NCBI GenBank assembly: GCA_029465975.1
Contig: CM055747.1
Coordinates: 9,089,390 to 9,153,389 of the forward strand
Origin: Dallia pectoralis
Taxonomy: Eukaryota > Chordata > Actinopteri > Esociformes > Umbridae
Reading direction: 5' to 3'
Length of the DNA stretch: 64,000 bases
Numbering within the stretch: position 1 is the stretch's first letter; every line of letters begins with the position of its first letter. The notes under the pieces are model-generated. The model was given only the letters and a program-made list of their open reading frames with translations, was not told the origin of the DNA and did no database searches. The translations under genes were made by a program, and so were the position numbers. Shown one piece after another: positions 1-13,844 of the stretch.

Positions 1-1869
1 TCCAGGCGTGACAGTCACACAAGCTATTATTCAGCCGTCTAACTCCCATTCTCTTCCGGGCCTTCAGCAATAAAGGTTTTTCCCTCGTAATTCACACACA
101 TTAGACTGCTCGTCCCCCCCCGCCCCGCCCCCCGTCACCCCTCCCCAAATAGCAGCTGAAAACAATGAGAGGGCCATCAGAAGATATTTGGAGATGGACG
201 TTCACATGCTCGCCACAACCTCCCGTTCCGACTAACCATTCGTTCCCCTTGGGTCCTTCCCCTTAACACGAACAGTGGGCTAACTGAGGAAGAAGAAGAA
301 AGGGTGATAAACGAAGACTTAACCCGTCCGCGATAATCGAAAAGCAAACGGTGAGGACGGAAGACCCGACGCCACTTTGCTCCGACACCTCTTCATTTGC
401 AAGGAGGCGGTCCCCCGGAATAATTAAGGAGAAATCCCGGATTGAAACGGAGTGCACTCAGCGTAATCCTACTGGAAACACCACAAACGGCTGGGCTTTC
501 TGGGTTTGACACTTGACAACGCTGTCCCGGCTTTATATCATGGATGCCGGAGGGCTGCTCGGCGCTGACTATTGTAAAAAGCTACTCAAGAGGCGAAGGG
601 GGAAAAGGAGTGCTTTTGTGGCCTTCCTAATTCTCCTTGTCCACTCCAGAAGATGCTGCCTTCATATAACACCCTCTAAAACGCTTTACATACCAGGAAC
701 CCTTTGGCTACCCCTTCCCAGTCTATTCAGTGGGCCATCAGAATGGTCAGAGTGGCTCTTTGTCTTTCTCTGGGTTTAAAGTGTACCGGGGAGGCTGTGA
801 CGCCTTGGAAATCCCCTGCGAATGCCTTCGTACGCAGCTCACGATGGAGACGTACGTTTACAAACAGTAAAACACGAATGACATGAATGAACGTAATCCA
901 ATCGTGACGTCTGAGAGCATTACTCCCCTCACTCAACTGTCTGTCCTCCTTTTGCCCGTATAAACATTTTACGGCACCACCGTGGAGCTCCGCCCGAACA
1001 TCCATCTGCCTGACGGAAACCGGAGCTATTTCTGTGCCTACGCTCCGACCGCCTGGAAACAGGACGTGGCACGCGCTGTCTCATAAGAGCGGCCGACACA
1101 CAGCTTCGGACGCTGCCGTGTGCTTCACCTCACAGGACGGCACATCGGCCCAGTTGTCAGGTAACAGTGAAATTAAGCCAGACAATCAAAGTGTTTTCCC
1201 AGAGCTCACATCCAGAGCGACCGCCAGTAGCGAAAGCGTACCTTTTCTGTAGAGGTCCCCCGTGGGAATTTAACCCCCCCCCCATTCCAGGGCGTCGTAG
1301 AAACAACAGGCGCCGCCGACTGAGCTACGTGGGGCCTGTGAGCCTGCTGTAAACGCCATGATGACCGACAACAGGTTCTTTACCCGAGCCCGGCAAGACC
1401 CAACCGGAGGCCGGCGCGGTCAACACTTTTCGGAGCGTTATTTGATTAACGCGGGGAGCCGCACTGTGTTCAGACAGGGTCGTGACCCCCGGGCATCCAT
1501 TTAATCAAATCCGCTTCTTTTGCCGCTCACCGGGGAGGGGAAAAATGAACATAAACCCTTGTCTCTGTCACACACACACACTCCCACACACGCATACAAA
1601 CACAACTGAAATGTTCGAGGTGTGTTTGTGCGCACAGGGCGTCTCGGGAGAGTGCGAGTTTTCATTGTTTATCCAGTGTTAAGTAATTATTTTGTGGTGT
1701 AGCCAGTGCCCTCCACCCCCCCTCCGCCCCGCACACACCCACTTCCCTCTTTGTTGGCCACCAGGGAAGGGATGACATCCTCGAAGGCCAGAAGCCCTTA
1801 TTCAGCTGGATATAATTTAGTCCTTTTCTTCTCCCTTTCACCGCTGCAAAAGTGACACTTCAGCTTAAA

Positions 1870-2034
1870 GACGTTCTCTATCTCCCTCTCCCTCCCTCTC
1901 TTTCTCTCTCTCCCCCCTCTCTCTCTCTCCCTCTCCCTCTCTCTTTCTCTCTCTCTCTCCCTCTCCCTCTCTCTCTCTCCCTCTCTCTCCTCTCTCTCAC
2001 CCTCTCCCTCTCTCTCTCTCTCTCCCTCTTCTCT
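1870..2034. repeat. TC-rich low-complexity tract
   Basis: About 165 bases composed almost only of C and T, built from TCTCTC and CCCTCT runs. It produces spurious Ser/Leu/Pro frames on the plus strand and Arg/Glu frames on the minus strand. It is a polypyrimidine/polypurine mirror-type tract that could adopt triplex (H-DNA) structure. Confidence 0.9.
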
Positions 2035-2273
2035 GTGAATACATCAGAGTGGAAGGACTGCATGCTAACGATCCCAGTTAACAATATGCTTATTTACCAG
2101 TAAAGCGCACAGATTCTGGACCATATTTACTCTTTCCCCCATTTCTTAGAACTCGATGTCATCGTATCTTTTGAGGAGCTCTGCAACGTTGACATTTGTT
2201 GTTCTCTCATCCTCCCTAGCTTTTATTCGCTCTCTCTCCGCCTCTCTCTCTCTCTCTGGTCTTCCTTTCCTCT

Positions 2274-2352
2274 CCTTCCCGCTCTCTTCTTCCCTCTTTC
2301 CTTCCCTCTTTCCTTCCCTCTTTCCTTCCCTCTTTCCTTCCCTCTTTCCTTG
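2274..2352. repeat. 12-bp pyrimidine minisatellite
   Basis: Five or so near-identical copies of a 12-bp unit (TCCCTCTTTCCT) in tandem, inside a wider pyrimidine-rich stretch. The period is divisible by three, so frames on both strands stay open; none looks real. Confidence 0.9.
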
Positions 2353-2956
2353 GTTCTTCTTTCCTTGCCATTGTTTTTTCAACTTCAAGGAGCCAATTAC
2401 CCTGCTGGCCCAAACCAATTATTCAGTATTTGTTCAGGAGTTTTCAATAATCTCTCCCTCTCTCCCTGTCCGTCTCTCTTTCCTTCCCTCTCTCCATTTT
2501 CTCCCTCACTCAATTAAACGACGCTTCAATCACATGAAGAGCATCTACAATAATTACCTATGAACTCTGTTATACAATCAGTCAGGTACAAGAGACATTA
2601 ACAACGGGTCTTATTGTGGGTGAAAGGTCTGCGCCAAGCCACTATCTTGCCTTGAAGTTGTAAGCAGTGTGTCTCAGGACTGCCAGCGAATACAAAGGGT
2701 AACGTTACAACTGCTGCTCGCTCTTAAACATCCGAATCTCACCGACTATTGTGAAGTGGTCACAGACACAATTTGGGACCAAAAAACCCTGGAGATTCAA
2801 GCGATGTCGTTCTCCCTGGCAGATTAGAGCAGGAGGCCAGGAGATCTGGGAAATGTCCTCTGTGGCTGTTTTATTCCATTAAGGGGCAGGTGCAGAGGCA
2901 GGCCCGTCTCTGTTTCAATCTCACCTCCAGGCCGGTCCGCCTGCACGCCTTGGCTC

Positions 2957-2980
2957 GCACACACACACACACACACACCA
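2957..2980. repeat. (CA)n microsatellite
   Basis: Short run of about eleven CA dinucleotides; a second interrupted CA cluster lies near 3035-3056. Confidence 0.85.
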
Positions 2981-3379
2981 GCCGTAGGGCATAGCGGGTC
3001 AGCGTTGTGAGTGACAAGGCTGAGGCCGTGGGACCAACACACACCCACACACACATGAATGCCCCACATGCTCCAAAATTAAATTCCTCAAAACGTGGGA
3101 GGTGGACTGCACACATGACCCCGATTTAATTAAAATCACAGGAGTGACCTGAAAGAGTGTCTGTTATCTCCCAGTATGTTCATTTTGGATCTGCTGTACC
3201 AAGATTAAAAAAGGAGACCGTAACAATGGGACTTTCAGTTGAGTTATGATGTCTAAGATAACTTCTACTGTGTGTATCCTCGATTACATTTGGCTTTATT
3301 GAGCACAATAAATCCGTGTACAGTCAATATACGTTGTTACCCATTTACTAATATGCTAACGCTAATAGCAACGTGTCAG

Positions 3380-3600
3380 ATATACACTTACATTTGGACC
3401 GTTTAGCTGACCTTCTTATCCAGAGCAAGTGATCGATTTCAAGCATTTTGTACAGAATTACATGGGTACGGACACCTGTTTAACTGCCTACCTGGATGAC
3501 GGTACTCTACACAGAGCAATGTCCCCATCACTGCCCTGGGGCACTTGGATTTTGAGTGACCTCTACTGGCCCTCCAACACCACTTCAAAAATGTCAGCTA
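3380..3600 (-). mobile_element. SINE-like interspersed repeat, reverse orientation
   Basis: Read on the minus strand this stretch resembles a repeat common in fish genomes: a part containing words close to 'GTTGGAGGGCCAGTAG' and 'CCCCAGGGCAGTGATGGGGA', ending in a tail related to 'AGCTAAACGGTCCAAATGT', which I recall as a decayed form of the 'gagcgtctgctaaatgact' SINE tail. It is diverged and has no coding capacity. The family assignment is from recall of fish repeats, not from a search. Confidence 0.5.
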
Positions 3601-3654
3601 TAAAAATAATATCCAATGATGTAATTTATAGCTGTTAATTACACTTCTATACTT

Positions 3655-3800
3655 CAGACATTTAGGCTTTTAGAGACAGTGGGAAGAGATAACAGGAAAC
3701 AAATATAGCAGGAGGACAGATTTGAATCCATGCTTTTGCAGTATATCTGTAACGGAAGCTGCGACTTAAACCGCCGGACCACCCGAGGCACAAAAAGGGA
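3655..3800 (-). mobile_element. tRNA-derived SINE, reverse orientation
   Basis: On the minus strand the sequence begins near 3795 with 'TGCCTCGGGTGGTCCGGCGG', like a degenerate polymerase III A box, and about 60 bases on has 'GGATTCAAATC', like a B box (GGTTCGANTCC). The pair spacing and the downstream A/T-rich tail fit a decayed tRNA-derived SINE of the type common in pike and salmonid genomes. It is not an intact tRNA. Confidence 0.55.
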
Positions 3801-5017
3801 GATGTTAAAGGTTATACAGAAAATGTCAGTCCCAAATATGTCATGGATTTTATCAATGTATCTTTATTTAGTAAATTCTAGAAGATACGCGCAGCTCCAA
3901 TCAACACAGTTAAATCTAGAGGCTACGACAACAAATGGAGAGAGACATGTTTCTCACACTCCACTGCCAGACTTTCATCATTTACCCCCGACTACGCTCA
4001 CATTTGGGCCTGCGTTCTATAAGGAGACAGGATAGAATGTTTAATTAACTTTTATAACATCTTGAGGGAAAACAGGATGTTTTCGAACGCCGTATTGTTG
4101 GACCAAAGAAAGGGTATTGTTTCAGCAAGCAATTGTTTGAACTGAGCTTGTTGTAGATGACGTGAAATAAATGTACATTTAAGACCCAAAGGGAAAAAGA
4201 GGATAAGACTTCCTGTAATCGATCTGGGTTAGCATTATTAAAGCAGTGGAGAGGAGGACACAACCGGCTCATTCCGGCATACACAGCTAACAGCACGACA
4301 ACGTTCAACAATCACACCAATTATATAAAAATATGAAGTTCAACTAAATATTAGCATTTATTTTATATTTGAAAAGAACCTGAATGAAATGATTGCCCTG
4401 AGCTGAACTTGCCACGGGCACACCTATAAAACTATATAGCCTGAGTATTTATGAGTGGTAAAATAACTGTCCTGTTTCCCTCAGTCTTTCTGCTTGCTTT
4501 CCATTCATCATACCAGTGTGGTTTCAGATAGCGAAACAGTGGACCTTCTGACCTCTGACCTTGGATTGTAGCAATGAAATTGCATTTGACTGGGTGAGAG
4601 AGGCAACCAATATACATTGCAATATTCATTGATGTATGAATTTATTAAATAACTCTTATTTTGTAACTAAATTTATATGTATATCTATATTTGTACTTTG
4701 GATTTTTCTTGGCTGTAGCAGCTGCTGACTGACTAGTAATACAGACAGGTGGGAGAGCAAGCTGACCAACATTTAAGTGAGTATTTTGAGAGACAATATG
4801 GGCTTATTGTGCAAATGTAAGTGAAGTGTCAATAAAGATCATTTTTTAATATCTTTTACATGTTGTCAACCATACACACGAGCCCTGTCTGTTTTGCTAC
4901 ATAGCAGTGCTAAACAGCCGGTTGTCTGCGGAGGGGTTGTGCAAATAAGAATTGGTTTAATTCATTTGGACTGCATGTAGAGGAGGCAGGTTTGTTTCTG
5001 ACCTGCCTGTCTGCGTC

Positions 5018-5029
5018 TCTGTGTGTGTC

Positions 5030-5071
<42 letters not shown>

Positions 5072-5080
5072 TTTGTGTGT
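5018..5080. repeat. (GT)n microsatellite
   Basis: Interrupted GT-rich tract with a pure core of about 14 GT units at roughly 5036-5064. On the minus strand it gives a spurious His-Thr frame. Confidence 0.9.
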
Positions 5081-5574
5081 CATTGGGGGTTGGGGGGTTA
5101 AGAGGAGAGGAGCATGCGTATAAATCACCTCTGTCAGGCTTACCACTTACTTTAATTAAAACCACACTGCACCATGGAAGACAATTACTGTGAGAATTGT
5201 GACAAAGCTAGGTATATTAAGCCCCACCAAATGTCAACCGGTGCACTATCTGGTCCAAGAAGCATGTAGGAGAAGAAAAGACAGCGGTGGTCTAAACAGG
5301 AGAGACAGCAGCCGGGAGTAGCGACACAAACTCCACTAATAAACTCTGGTGAAAAACAAGAGCGTCCAGACGTAAGTGGTGTGATGTGGACTGAGGATCA
5401 CACATGAAGGTCCTGTTCGTTATCTCTCTGGCTCTCTCTAATCCAGAACGCCTGGGCGTGAGCAGCACCTGACACTGCCTCACTGTATCTTAGAGGTATT
5501 ATTTATGCAGAGGTATTTTATCCCACAACACGGTTCTAAACGCTGTACCTGATGGTTTTTTAATCCTGCTCCTA

Positions 5575-6365
5575 GAAATGGCCGTGCTCAGCACTGTTTC
5601 TAACACTGTTCTTAATACTGTTCCTAATACTGTTTCTAACGCTGTTCTTAATACTGTTCCTAATACTGTTTATAACGCTGTTCTTAATATCGTTATTAAT
5701 ACCATTCCTAACACTGTTCTTAATACTGCTCTTAATCCTGTTCCTAATGCTGTTCCTAATGCTGTTCCTAATACTGTTCTTAATACTGTTCCTAATGCTG
5801 TTCCTAATACTGTTCCTAATACTGTTTCTAATACTGTTTCTAACACTGTTCTTAATATTGTTTTTAATACTGCTCTTAATCCTGTTCTTAATGCTATTCC
5901 TAATGCTGTACCTAATACAGTTTCTAATGCTGTTTCTAAATCTGTTCTTAATACTGTTCCTAACACAGATCCTAACCCTGTTCTTAATACTGTTCTTAAT
6001 ACTGTAGCCAATACAGTTCCTAATACTGTTCCTAACACAGATCCTAACCCTGTTCTTAATACTGTTCTTAATACTGTAGTTAATACAGCTCTTAATACTG
6101 TTCCTAACACATATCCTAACCCTGTTCTTAATACTGTTCTTAATACTGTAGTTAATACAGCTCTTAATACTGTTCCTAACACATATCCTAACCCTGTTCT
6201 TAATACTGTTCTTAATACTGTAGTTAATACAGCTCTTAATACTGTTCCTAACACAAATCCTAACCCTGTTCTTATAACTGTCCTTAATACTGTAGTTAAT
6301 ACAGCTCTTAATACTGTTCCTAATACTGTTCTTAATACAAATCATAACCCTGATCCTAACCTGCT
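5575..6365. repeat. 12-bp minisatellite with 72-bp higher-order repeat
   Basis: About 790 bases built from a 12-bp motif of the type CTGTTCCTAATA / CTGTTCTTAATA. The right half (about 5962-6321) is organised into a 72-bp higher-order unit: the word AACACA or AACACAT recurs at 5962, 6034, 6106, 6178 and 6250, exactly 72 bases apart. Because both 12 and 72 are multiples of three, several frames on both strands remain open for 190-319 codons. The predicted chains (for example repeats of Val-Leu-Asn-Thr on the plus strand) have the composition of translated satellite DNA, with no domain, splice context or start-site support, so I treat them as non-coding. Confidence 0.93.
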
Positions 6366-9343
6366 TGTAAGATTGTTCTTCACGCTGATCGCGTGACCCT
6401 CCATGAAATATATTCATATTATATTTTATGGAGGTCTGCGTATCTGTCTTGGCCTGCGTGCATAACCGGACGTGGATTGAAATGTTGCTTGTAAAGGATA
6501 ACGGCCGTCTTACCTGATGAGGAGAGTCCACGGGTTGGAGGAAAGGACCAGCACATGTAGGAGAGAAACAAGAGAGGGTTAATTTAGCACAAAATGGGAT
6601 GTCTTTTGCTGTAATGTACAGTAATAGTGTTTAAAGACAATGGAGCAGAGAGAAAGATATATGGACAGCGAGGCAGAGAGAGATGGAAGGCTATGGCAAA
6701 CACTTGACTAGTAGTGCCATCAACATAATTGCATTCTCCGGCTCACACCATTTTCATATTGCTCCCATCTCTCAAGTCAGTCAATGAGGTGTGAAATCTG
6801 GGATTTGAACAGAATCTCTCTGATATCCTAAGTGAGTTACATGGGAAGACCATTTACATAACCGCAGTTGCTGTTTAGAGCAGAGAAACACTACTAAATC
6901 CACTACAGCAGTTTGCCTGTTACACGGGAGAAACAATATCTAACAGGCGATACACAGCTCAGTGTTTCCTCTCCTCTAACCTCTGACACAAAACCCTTTA
7001 GTTAGACCATCACAAAGTGCTGGCGGAGGCCACAGGCCACAAGCCCACCACACACTTACAGTACCAAGGTCATAACCCATCCCCTTTGGTGACTCCTAGG
7101 AGCACTGACCTTTACAATTGTATGTCATTTCAGACACACACACACGCAGAAATATTCAACCTCCTATGTCGCACATTGTGCAAGGATTTATATCACATAG
7201 ACAGACAGAGAGACAGGCAATTACGCAGACATGACAGAAAGCAAGGGTAGAAGCAAGTGAGAAATGGCAGGTAAAATAAGAGGCGTAAGAGGGCCGTAAG
7301 TTGTGTGTCGGAATAGCGATGTCATTTGTTTTCCAGCTAAATAAATAAGGCCAGGGCGATATCCATCTCTGCGGAGGTTGACAGAGGGACTGAGATTGGA
7401 TGTCAGGCCTCGGGAAGCAGAACGACCCTTTAACTGTAGGCCTGTGTCACCGTCCCTGTGGACAGAGTCTCACTGATTCACCTCCACCAACCGAACCTGC
7501 AGCCGACACCGCCAGCCATGCCAGCTCGTCCACCTCTGCCCGTAACTTAAGCCGCACCAAGTTCACCCGTCTACACCTGCACAATCTGATGCAGACCTCC
7601 ACCCCAACGACTAATCAATTACTGCATTTTTACAGTTTAAAGAGAAATTCTTTCCAAGTGCCCACGAGCTCGGCCAGCCCAACTGTGAAAGTGACTGAAC
7701 GGGAGAACTTTCCGCGAGCGAACGTAAAAAAACGATTACGCCCAGTTTGTCGAGTGACAGCATGAAAAGCCTCCGAAGGATATTAATCTCATCATGTCTT
7801 TCAGCGTTTTGACAAGGCTGTTGCCTAACAGCCAGGTTTAAAGAGACACCGTCCAATTAGATGTTCGTGTTAGGCGAAAAATTATAGCACTCATCATTTT
7901 GAGATCTATTGTCGAAGCGGGAAAGCATAACAATGGCGGAGAAGTCCGCGTGAAGTAAAACAGCCAGCGGATTGAGCCGCGCGTGACAGGAGAGGCGTGG
8001 AGCTGTTCCAGCTGTCACTCGGCTAGACTAGCTTCTCTTTGTGGCGTTACGCTAATTTTACCTTGGCTAGAACAATGTAATGCCACAACAAGGTGCCATC
8101 CCTGAGAGGAAACCACTACTTTCAGCCCTGTGCGCCGCTCTTCGGCTGGGAGAGAACGCGGACCGGCTGACTGGCACTCGGCGAACAAGCGTTCTGTTAC
8201 TTCACGTAGTAATTAAACACTCGGATGAGATGCTCAAGGAGCTGCTGACAGGCATTCCGCCGTCGCCCACTGACAAGCTGGTCAGTTTTTTATGATTCCT
8301 TCCCCGAAGTTCGGTGAGTTCTGAAGGCTGTTATTAAGAGGGGCCCTGACAAAGCGGCGGAGGAACACACGCACAAGGAAGAAAGAAGTAAAAGTATGAC
8401 TTGACAGTGGTTTTGTTCAAACTAATTGTCGCGATGTTTTTTTTTTTTTTCGCCGTTTATTTTAAAAGTGCTCCTGGTTTTGAGTGATATCAGCGCTGTC
8501 GAGTTAACTCCGTGTAGTTAAGTGTGTTAACAGGAAGACAAACTTTCAGAGTTGAACGCAGAGCGGTGACGGGAAGAGATCACACCACCCGGCAGTGCTG
8601 TGGATCCAGTCACGTTCTAAGAAAAGCACCTAAACGCATCTCCAGCTGAAATGACACAAATAAACAGTTTGAAAAACAAACCAAACTGTCACGCACAATA
8701 CAAAATAGTCTAAACTCTTGCCAAAGGTGGGAGATACTATCAATCTCCTCGGACAATAGAATGATGACTGGATACGCTGCTCCCTGACACAGTATACTAA
8801 TTTCCTTTTCAGATGTAATTCTTTAGTCTGCGTCCAATCAGGAAATCCTGTTTGAAAAAGGAAAAGAACTATCACAACACAGTAATTACGCCCCCTCACA
8901 TCTCCAGACCCCCACCTAGGGCAGCCCATTTATCCCTCAGCCTGTACCCTGCCACACGTCCCCTAAAGGGCTTTCAGTTCCAGGGACACGGAGGGGGAAG
9001 AGGCCATTACAGGTGACAAAGGACCTGTGCCCACACATCCGGAATGACTCCATTATTCATCACGTGCGATGAGTCTACTTCATATTTGCAAGGCTAGATA
9101 ATGGCTCCTCACAACCTCCTTGAAGCTGGACTGTGGAAGATGTTTCTGTCTTATGGGCTCACCTTCAAGGATATAGGAAATTACTTGGAAATGTTATCAG
9201 GTTTGCCATGTTCAACAACAAACAAACCCTGGGTGGGTGTAGATTTAAAGCTTTTGTTAATTACCGTTGGCAAAACACTGTAAGAAGCCATAACATTTGG
9301 TGGCTGACCTGACCAGCCACACAAAGTATTTTTGTACGTTTAT

Positions 9344-9640
9344 CTAAAACAGGTCAACTACCAGTCATATGTGTCTTAATATGTCCCTCTAAAACAGGTC
9401 AACTACCAGTCATATGTGCCTTAATATGCCCCTCTAAAAAAGATCAACTAGCAGCTATAAATGTATTACTATGTCCTTCTAAAACAGGTCACAAGAAAAT
9501 CATTTCCCAAAACTCATCCTAAAATAATCGCTCATTTTAACTTTGCACTCTGAGAATGTAGTGTCTTGAACCTGTATGCATTAAAATAGGTCAAATACCA
9601 GCCCTTTGTATCATTCAATGCCCCTAAACAGGTCAACTAC
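9344..9640. repeat. degenerate 45-bp tandem repeat
   Basis: The word CTAAAACAGGTCAACTACCA begins at 9344 and 9389 and decayed copies begin at 9434 and 9479, exactly 45 bases apart; two further degenerate copies with GGTCAAATACCAG and GGTCAACTAC lie near 9585 and 9630. No coding potential. Confidence 0.8.
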
Positions 9641-12600
9641 AATACACGCTTCACATGTCTTCTAACAGTATGTTCCTGTTAGCCCGGGTTATCGTTGTTA
9701 ACCGAGGCTATCGGCACACAGGGCTGCCGTCTGAGAATCTCAGGGCGTGGAGTCAGACATGGGTCACCTAGCGTCCTGACAGCCCCGGGAAGTCCAGCCC
9801 TTTCATGTGGATTATTCATTTCAAAGCAAGTTGTTGGCTTTTTTTCACACTGGATACCCGGCCACGGCAGACATCTAGGCATTCCTCCAGACATCTGACA
9901 CATCGCCTAAAAGAAGAACGCTTTTTAATGAAAGCACTCGACCAGACACAATGAGCGCGGCCCCAAACTAGCGCATGCTTTTGTCCTCCCGTGGAAAGAC
10001 CACAAGAAACTGCACAAACGCCAACGTACCGACATCATCAAACATTACCAACGGAGTACCACCACATCGACACGAGCTAATACCAAACCACCAGAATACA
10101 ACTCAGTGTTATTTCTAATACCCTGAACATCAAGGCTGTGCGCGGCAACATGCGAATGCGACAAACACACGCATAACGCTCCTATAAAAAGAGCGGCATT
10201 ATCCCAAAATCCGCGTAGGGCCGGATTCATAACCAAAGCGTGAGGGATAGCCCCAGCGTGACTCCTTGAGAAATGGCCACTTTTAAATGTGAATGAACAG
10301 GCATTGTGCAAAATGGGAAAAGGGAGAGCTAAATAGAACGAGAGGTGAAGCGTGCGCGGATGAGACGGCAGAGAGAGAGAGAGAGGGAGAATTACTGCAG
10401 GTTTTTCAAAGGTGAACTCTATCTTTATCTGTGGAAGGAGTGTGAGCAGCGGGGTAATAAAGAACGCACGGGCTGACAAGGAAGGTCTGGGCGCAGGTGT
10501 TAAATCAGGCAGTGCGGAGGGCAGCCGTATGCAGCCTCTGATTTATGGCCCCTTCCAACCCGTGTGTTTTAAACGTGACCTTGCGTATACACTAACCCTG
10601 ACCTCCTTCTTCACTGGTCCATTTAAATACCTTCCCGCAGTCGGAAAACTACGGGCCTTTTAATTCGCATGCAACATTATACAAATCCGTCAAAGCCGCG
10701 GCGCTTTATGGAGCGCTTGTCCTTCAGTGCCAGAGATGGCAGATAGGTCCGGACAGTGAGAACAATTGGAACGGGACGGCGACGCAGCGGCAAGAGGCCT
10801 CGCAAGAGATTCACTTCTGAGGTATCTCGACGGGAGAACTGGGTCATGTTTGCTGAGAAGTCAGGGTTCTATAAACACCTGAGAGGAGAGGAGACGAGGC
10901 AAACAAAAAAGGCAGAAGTAAAAAAGGAAAGAGATTGAGAGCGTGTGAGTGTGTGTAGTAGCAGTTACAGGCCTGTGTCTGGTGTGGTTTGTGAGGAACG
11001 GTTAGTGTCATGTGGCCGCATTGCAGACTGTGACCCTCAGAAAATCCGGCACGGCCGTGGCCAAGATATTCAACAGACCCACCATCTCTCACTGCCTCAC
11101 TCTCTTCACTTTCTCCCAATCGTTCCCTCTCTTTCTCATCATCGAAGACACATAAACATCTGGACCAAATCACTGTAGTTGTAGCTTATTTTTAAACTGT
11201 TCACAAATGTCGCTGACTACATCAGAAGAAGATACCGGTTCCCCGGTATGAGAGAAAAGAAAAAAATCGAGCCATTTATATTCTCTGGCGTGTCGTCAGA
11301 CACACATAACGAAATGTTCACCAGCACAGCGGTCCGTGTTGCTGTGTAAAAGGGTACCTGGGGCTCGTAAAGGAAATGGGCCTGTGGTTGTGATTTCCTG
11401 AACAGGGGCTGAGGGAAGACTTCCGACGCAGCCGAGGGGCTACTGCACGCACACGCCTCCCTGATTGGCCCTGCTCATTGACCCGCCTCCAGGGTATCCG
11501 CCAATGACCTGGTAGCTCATTGGCATCTGCCTCACGTCTCAGCCAGCGTGGCCAGTTAACACACAGCGGGCCCATAGTAACTACTGTACTGTCTGCCCGG
11601 GCCAAATGGCCCGATCCGCTAGCTAATTCCCTGCAGGGTGTGTTTACTGTAAATGTTTTTATGGAGGCTGTCTCAGTCCCGTTAGAGATCGAGTAATGAA
11701 GAACGGTAGGAGATTGTCTTGGGTTGGTCGTTAACAGTTATCCTCTGCCCGCTGACGACCATCAATTCTTTTACAGAATTCGACCAACGCATGCAGGAGT
11801 AGTTCCCGGCTCGACCTCCCCCTTCATGTAAAACACACTTTATTATCAGGCCTATCGAGAAGGTTCATAATAACGAGGTTTAATCTGGCGGCTTTCACCG
11901 AAACTCACCCCTGGTTAAAAAGCAGAGCATGGAAGATAGCAATTAACCATTGTCAGGTGAACCGATCGAAAGCGGATAAAAACGAAAGAAAGATAACTAA
12001 ATTTGCTCCGTGCGCCATTTCCGGGCTGTTAGACTCGCGTACAGGTGTGAATGATCCATTGCCTCAGTGAGTTCCTGCTACCGTCCCTCTGACAGCGGCA
12101 TTTATCAAAAACAGCTGCTGCCAGTCGCGTTACCCACTCCCAATGATTATGCTTCTTTGATTTCGATCACAGAAACTGGCAAAACAGTTTTGAGCGTGTT
12201 ATCTCTCGGATACAACTGAAACGCGGCGCCATCCATTAAGCCCAAACGGACTGACAGCGGTTGGCTGATTGATTAAATGATCGCGTGACAAATCGAACGC
12301 ACTCCTCGTATCAGCGACGCCGTGATGTCAGAGCCGATCACGGAAGCTCCGAACGCCCGTTAGATGGATGGGGAGGCGGAGGAGGTTAACACATCCCAAT
12401 TACCTGGCTCCTCTTCTAGAGTGTGTCTTCATCAGTCCCTGCCATGCCATCACCGGGCCAGGCTGGGACCACGGCTGCCCGGGTCACAAACACACACACC
12501 TCGATTAGCTCCGGGGGAACTCTCCCAGCGTTCCCTGGAGCTCAGCCGCTGACAGTATCAACGCCAGCTGCCGTTCAACAGAAACGACTGTCTGTCTTTC

Positions 12601-13429
12601 TGTCTGAGGTGGCGAATAATTACAGGACATTATTTACCTTCAGGACGAGAGGTGCTATCTCGCTCATCCACTCTGCCTCTCTTTCGCCCTGTCTCTCTCA
12701 CAGCAGCCCCCCCCTTCCCCCCTCCTATGCTCGTCCTCTTTTCCGGAGCTGTGACATATTGATGTCACCAATAATAAATCATTCCAATTTGTTCCTTCTC
12801 TCGCCAACAAGAGCTTTAATCTTCATTTACGACTTACAAAAGTCCGTTTGGCGGAAGTGTCTGATAAAATACTCAATTACCATTTTTTCTCCACGGCTGC
12901 ACAATTGAATTGTTGTCCCTATATATATGTATAAATATATATTTATATATATAAACACAGCATGCCCTGTCTACAAAATAGCACGTAAATAGTTTTGTTG
13001 GAACAAATGTCCAAGGTGCATGAGGATGAAGGAATTTTGGCTTTGTGTGTGTGTGTGTGTGCAGTCATTAGTTTAAAGACCCAGCGAGCTGGGCAGAGAC
13101 TAACTATAAGCTGCTGAGAGACTGGCTTTCCACAAGTGACCAAATGGACTCCTAATTGATCTCACTGAGTGATGGATCAGAGAAACCTCCGTTCTGCCTA
13201 GTTTAGAGTTCACGGAGAAAGAACGATTTAATAAAAACACAGGAAACTTCATCCGATTCAAGTCGACCCGGAGTTAAGAGAGTCTACACAGCGTCTCGGC
13301 TTACGTCGAGACGCACACTAAATATGAACACCTCGAGTCCTTTCCCAGCGAGAAGCCACACTTGACATCACGCTAATGCAAATGTTTCCCTAACACTGCG
13401 TTCCATCTGTAACACTCGAATTCCTTCAG

Positions 13430-13620
13430 GGCGCCAAACGGAACATGTCGAGGTTTCAGCGTGCATCTCAATCATGACTAAATTGCTGGCAGTTAGAGAT
13501 CGGTTATGAATACACAACCGCTGCCACCGGTCCTTATTACTGGGGCCCTCATTATCATCAATTTAACGATTGCGATGATTGCTTCGTTATTAAGGGTCTC
13601 TCGGCTTGCCACTTGAAGTT
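13430..13620. promoter_or_regulatory. candidate conserved non-coding element
   Basis: Unique, non-repetitive block with moderate AT content and dense TAAT, ATTA and ATCATCAATT-type homeodomain words (for example 'CATTATCATCAATTTAACGA' near 13551). Its texture resembles vertebrate developmental enhancers of the kind known in dachshund introns. This is pattern recognition only; no cross-species alignment was possible. Confidence 0.3.
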
Positions 13621-13844
13621 CGACGACGTGAGCGAGCGGCGGCTGAGTAGTGGTAGAGACACCGGTGGGGTTTCGAAGGGATCACAGAGTACTGGGGGTG
13701 TGGGGGGACGGGAGTGGGGACGTTCCATAAGCGAGTGTCAGGACCGGTGCACAAGCTGAAAAATTAAACCAATTAGGAGTGCCGTTCGAAGCCATTCGAC
13801 TCACATTCCTCTCCAAGTCAGTGAACAGCGGTGCAAGAGAAAGA

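Noticed and set aside
2784..2806. Short similarity to the reverse complement of miR-361, a microRNA hosted by mammalian CHM
   Set aside because: It lies in the dach2 intron, has mismatches, and no hairpin partner was visible.
5572..6531. 319-codon minus-strand and 272-codon plus-strand open frames
   Set aside because: Both are translations of a 12-bp satellite whose period is a multiple of three; the peptide is a monotonous repeat with no domain, and the opposite strand is equally open.
9950..10010. Possible small gene near ATGAGCGCGGCC
   Set aside because: Frame closes almost at once, and no donor site or homology supports it.
10045..10479. 144-codon minus-strand open frame
   Set aside because: Low-complexity Leu/Pro/Ser composition driven by a GA/CT tract near 10370; no family resemblance.
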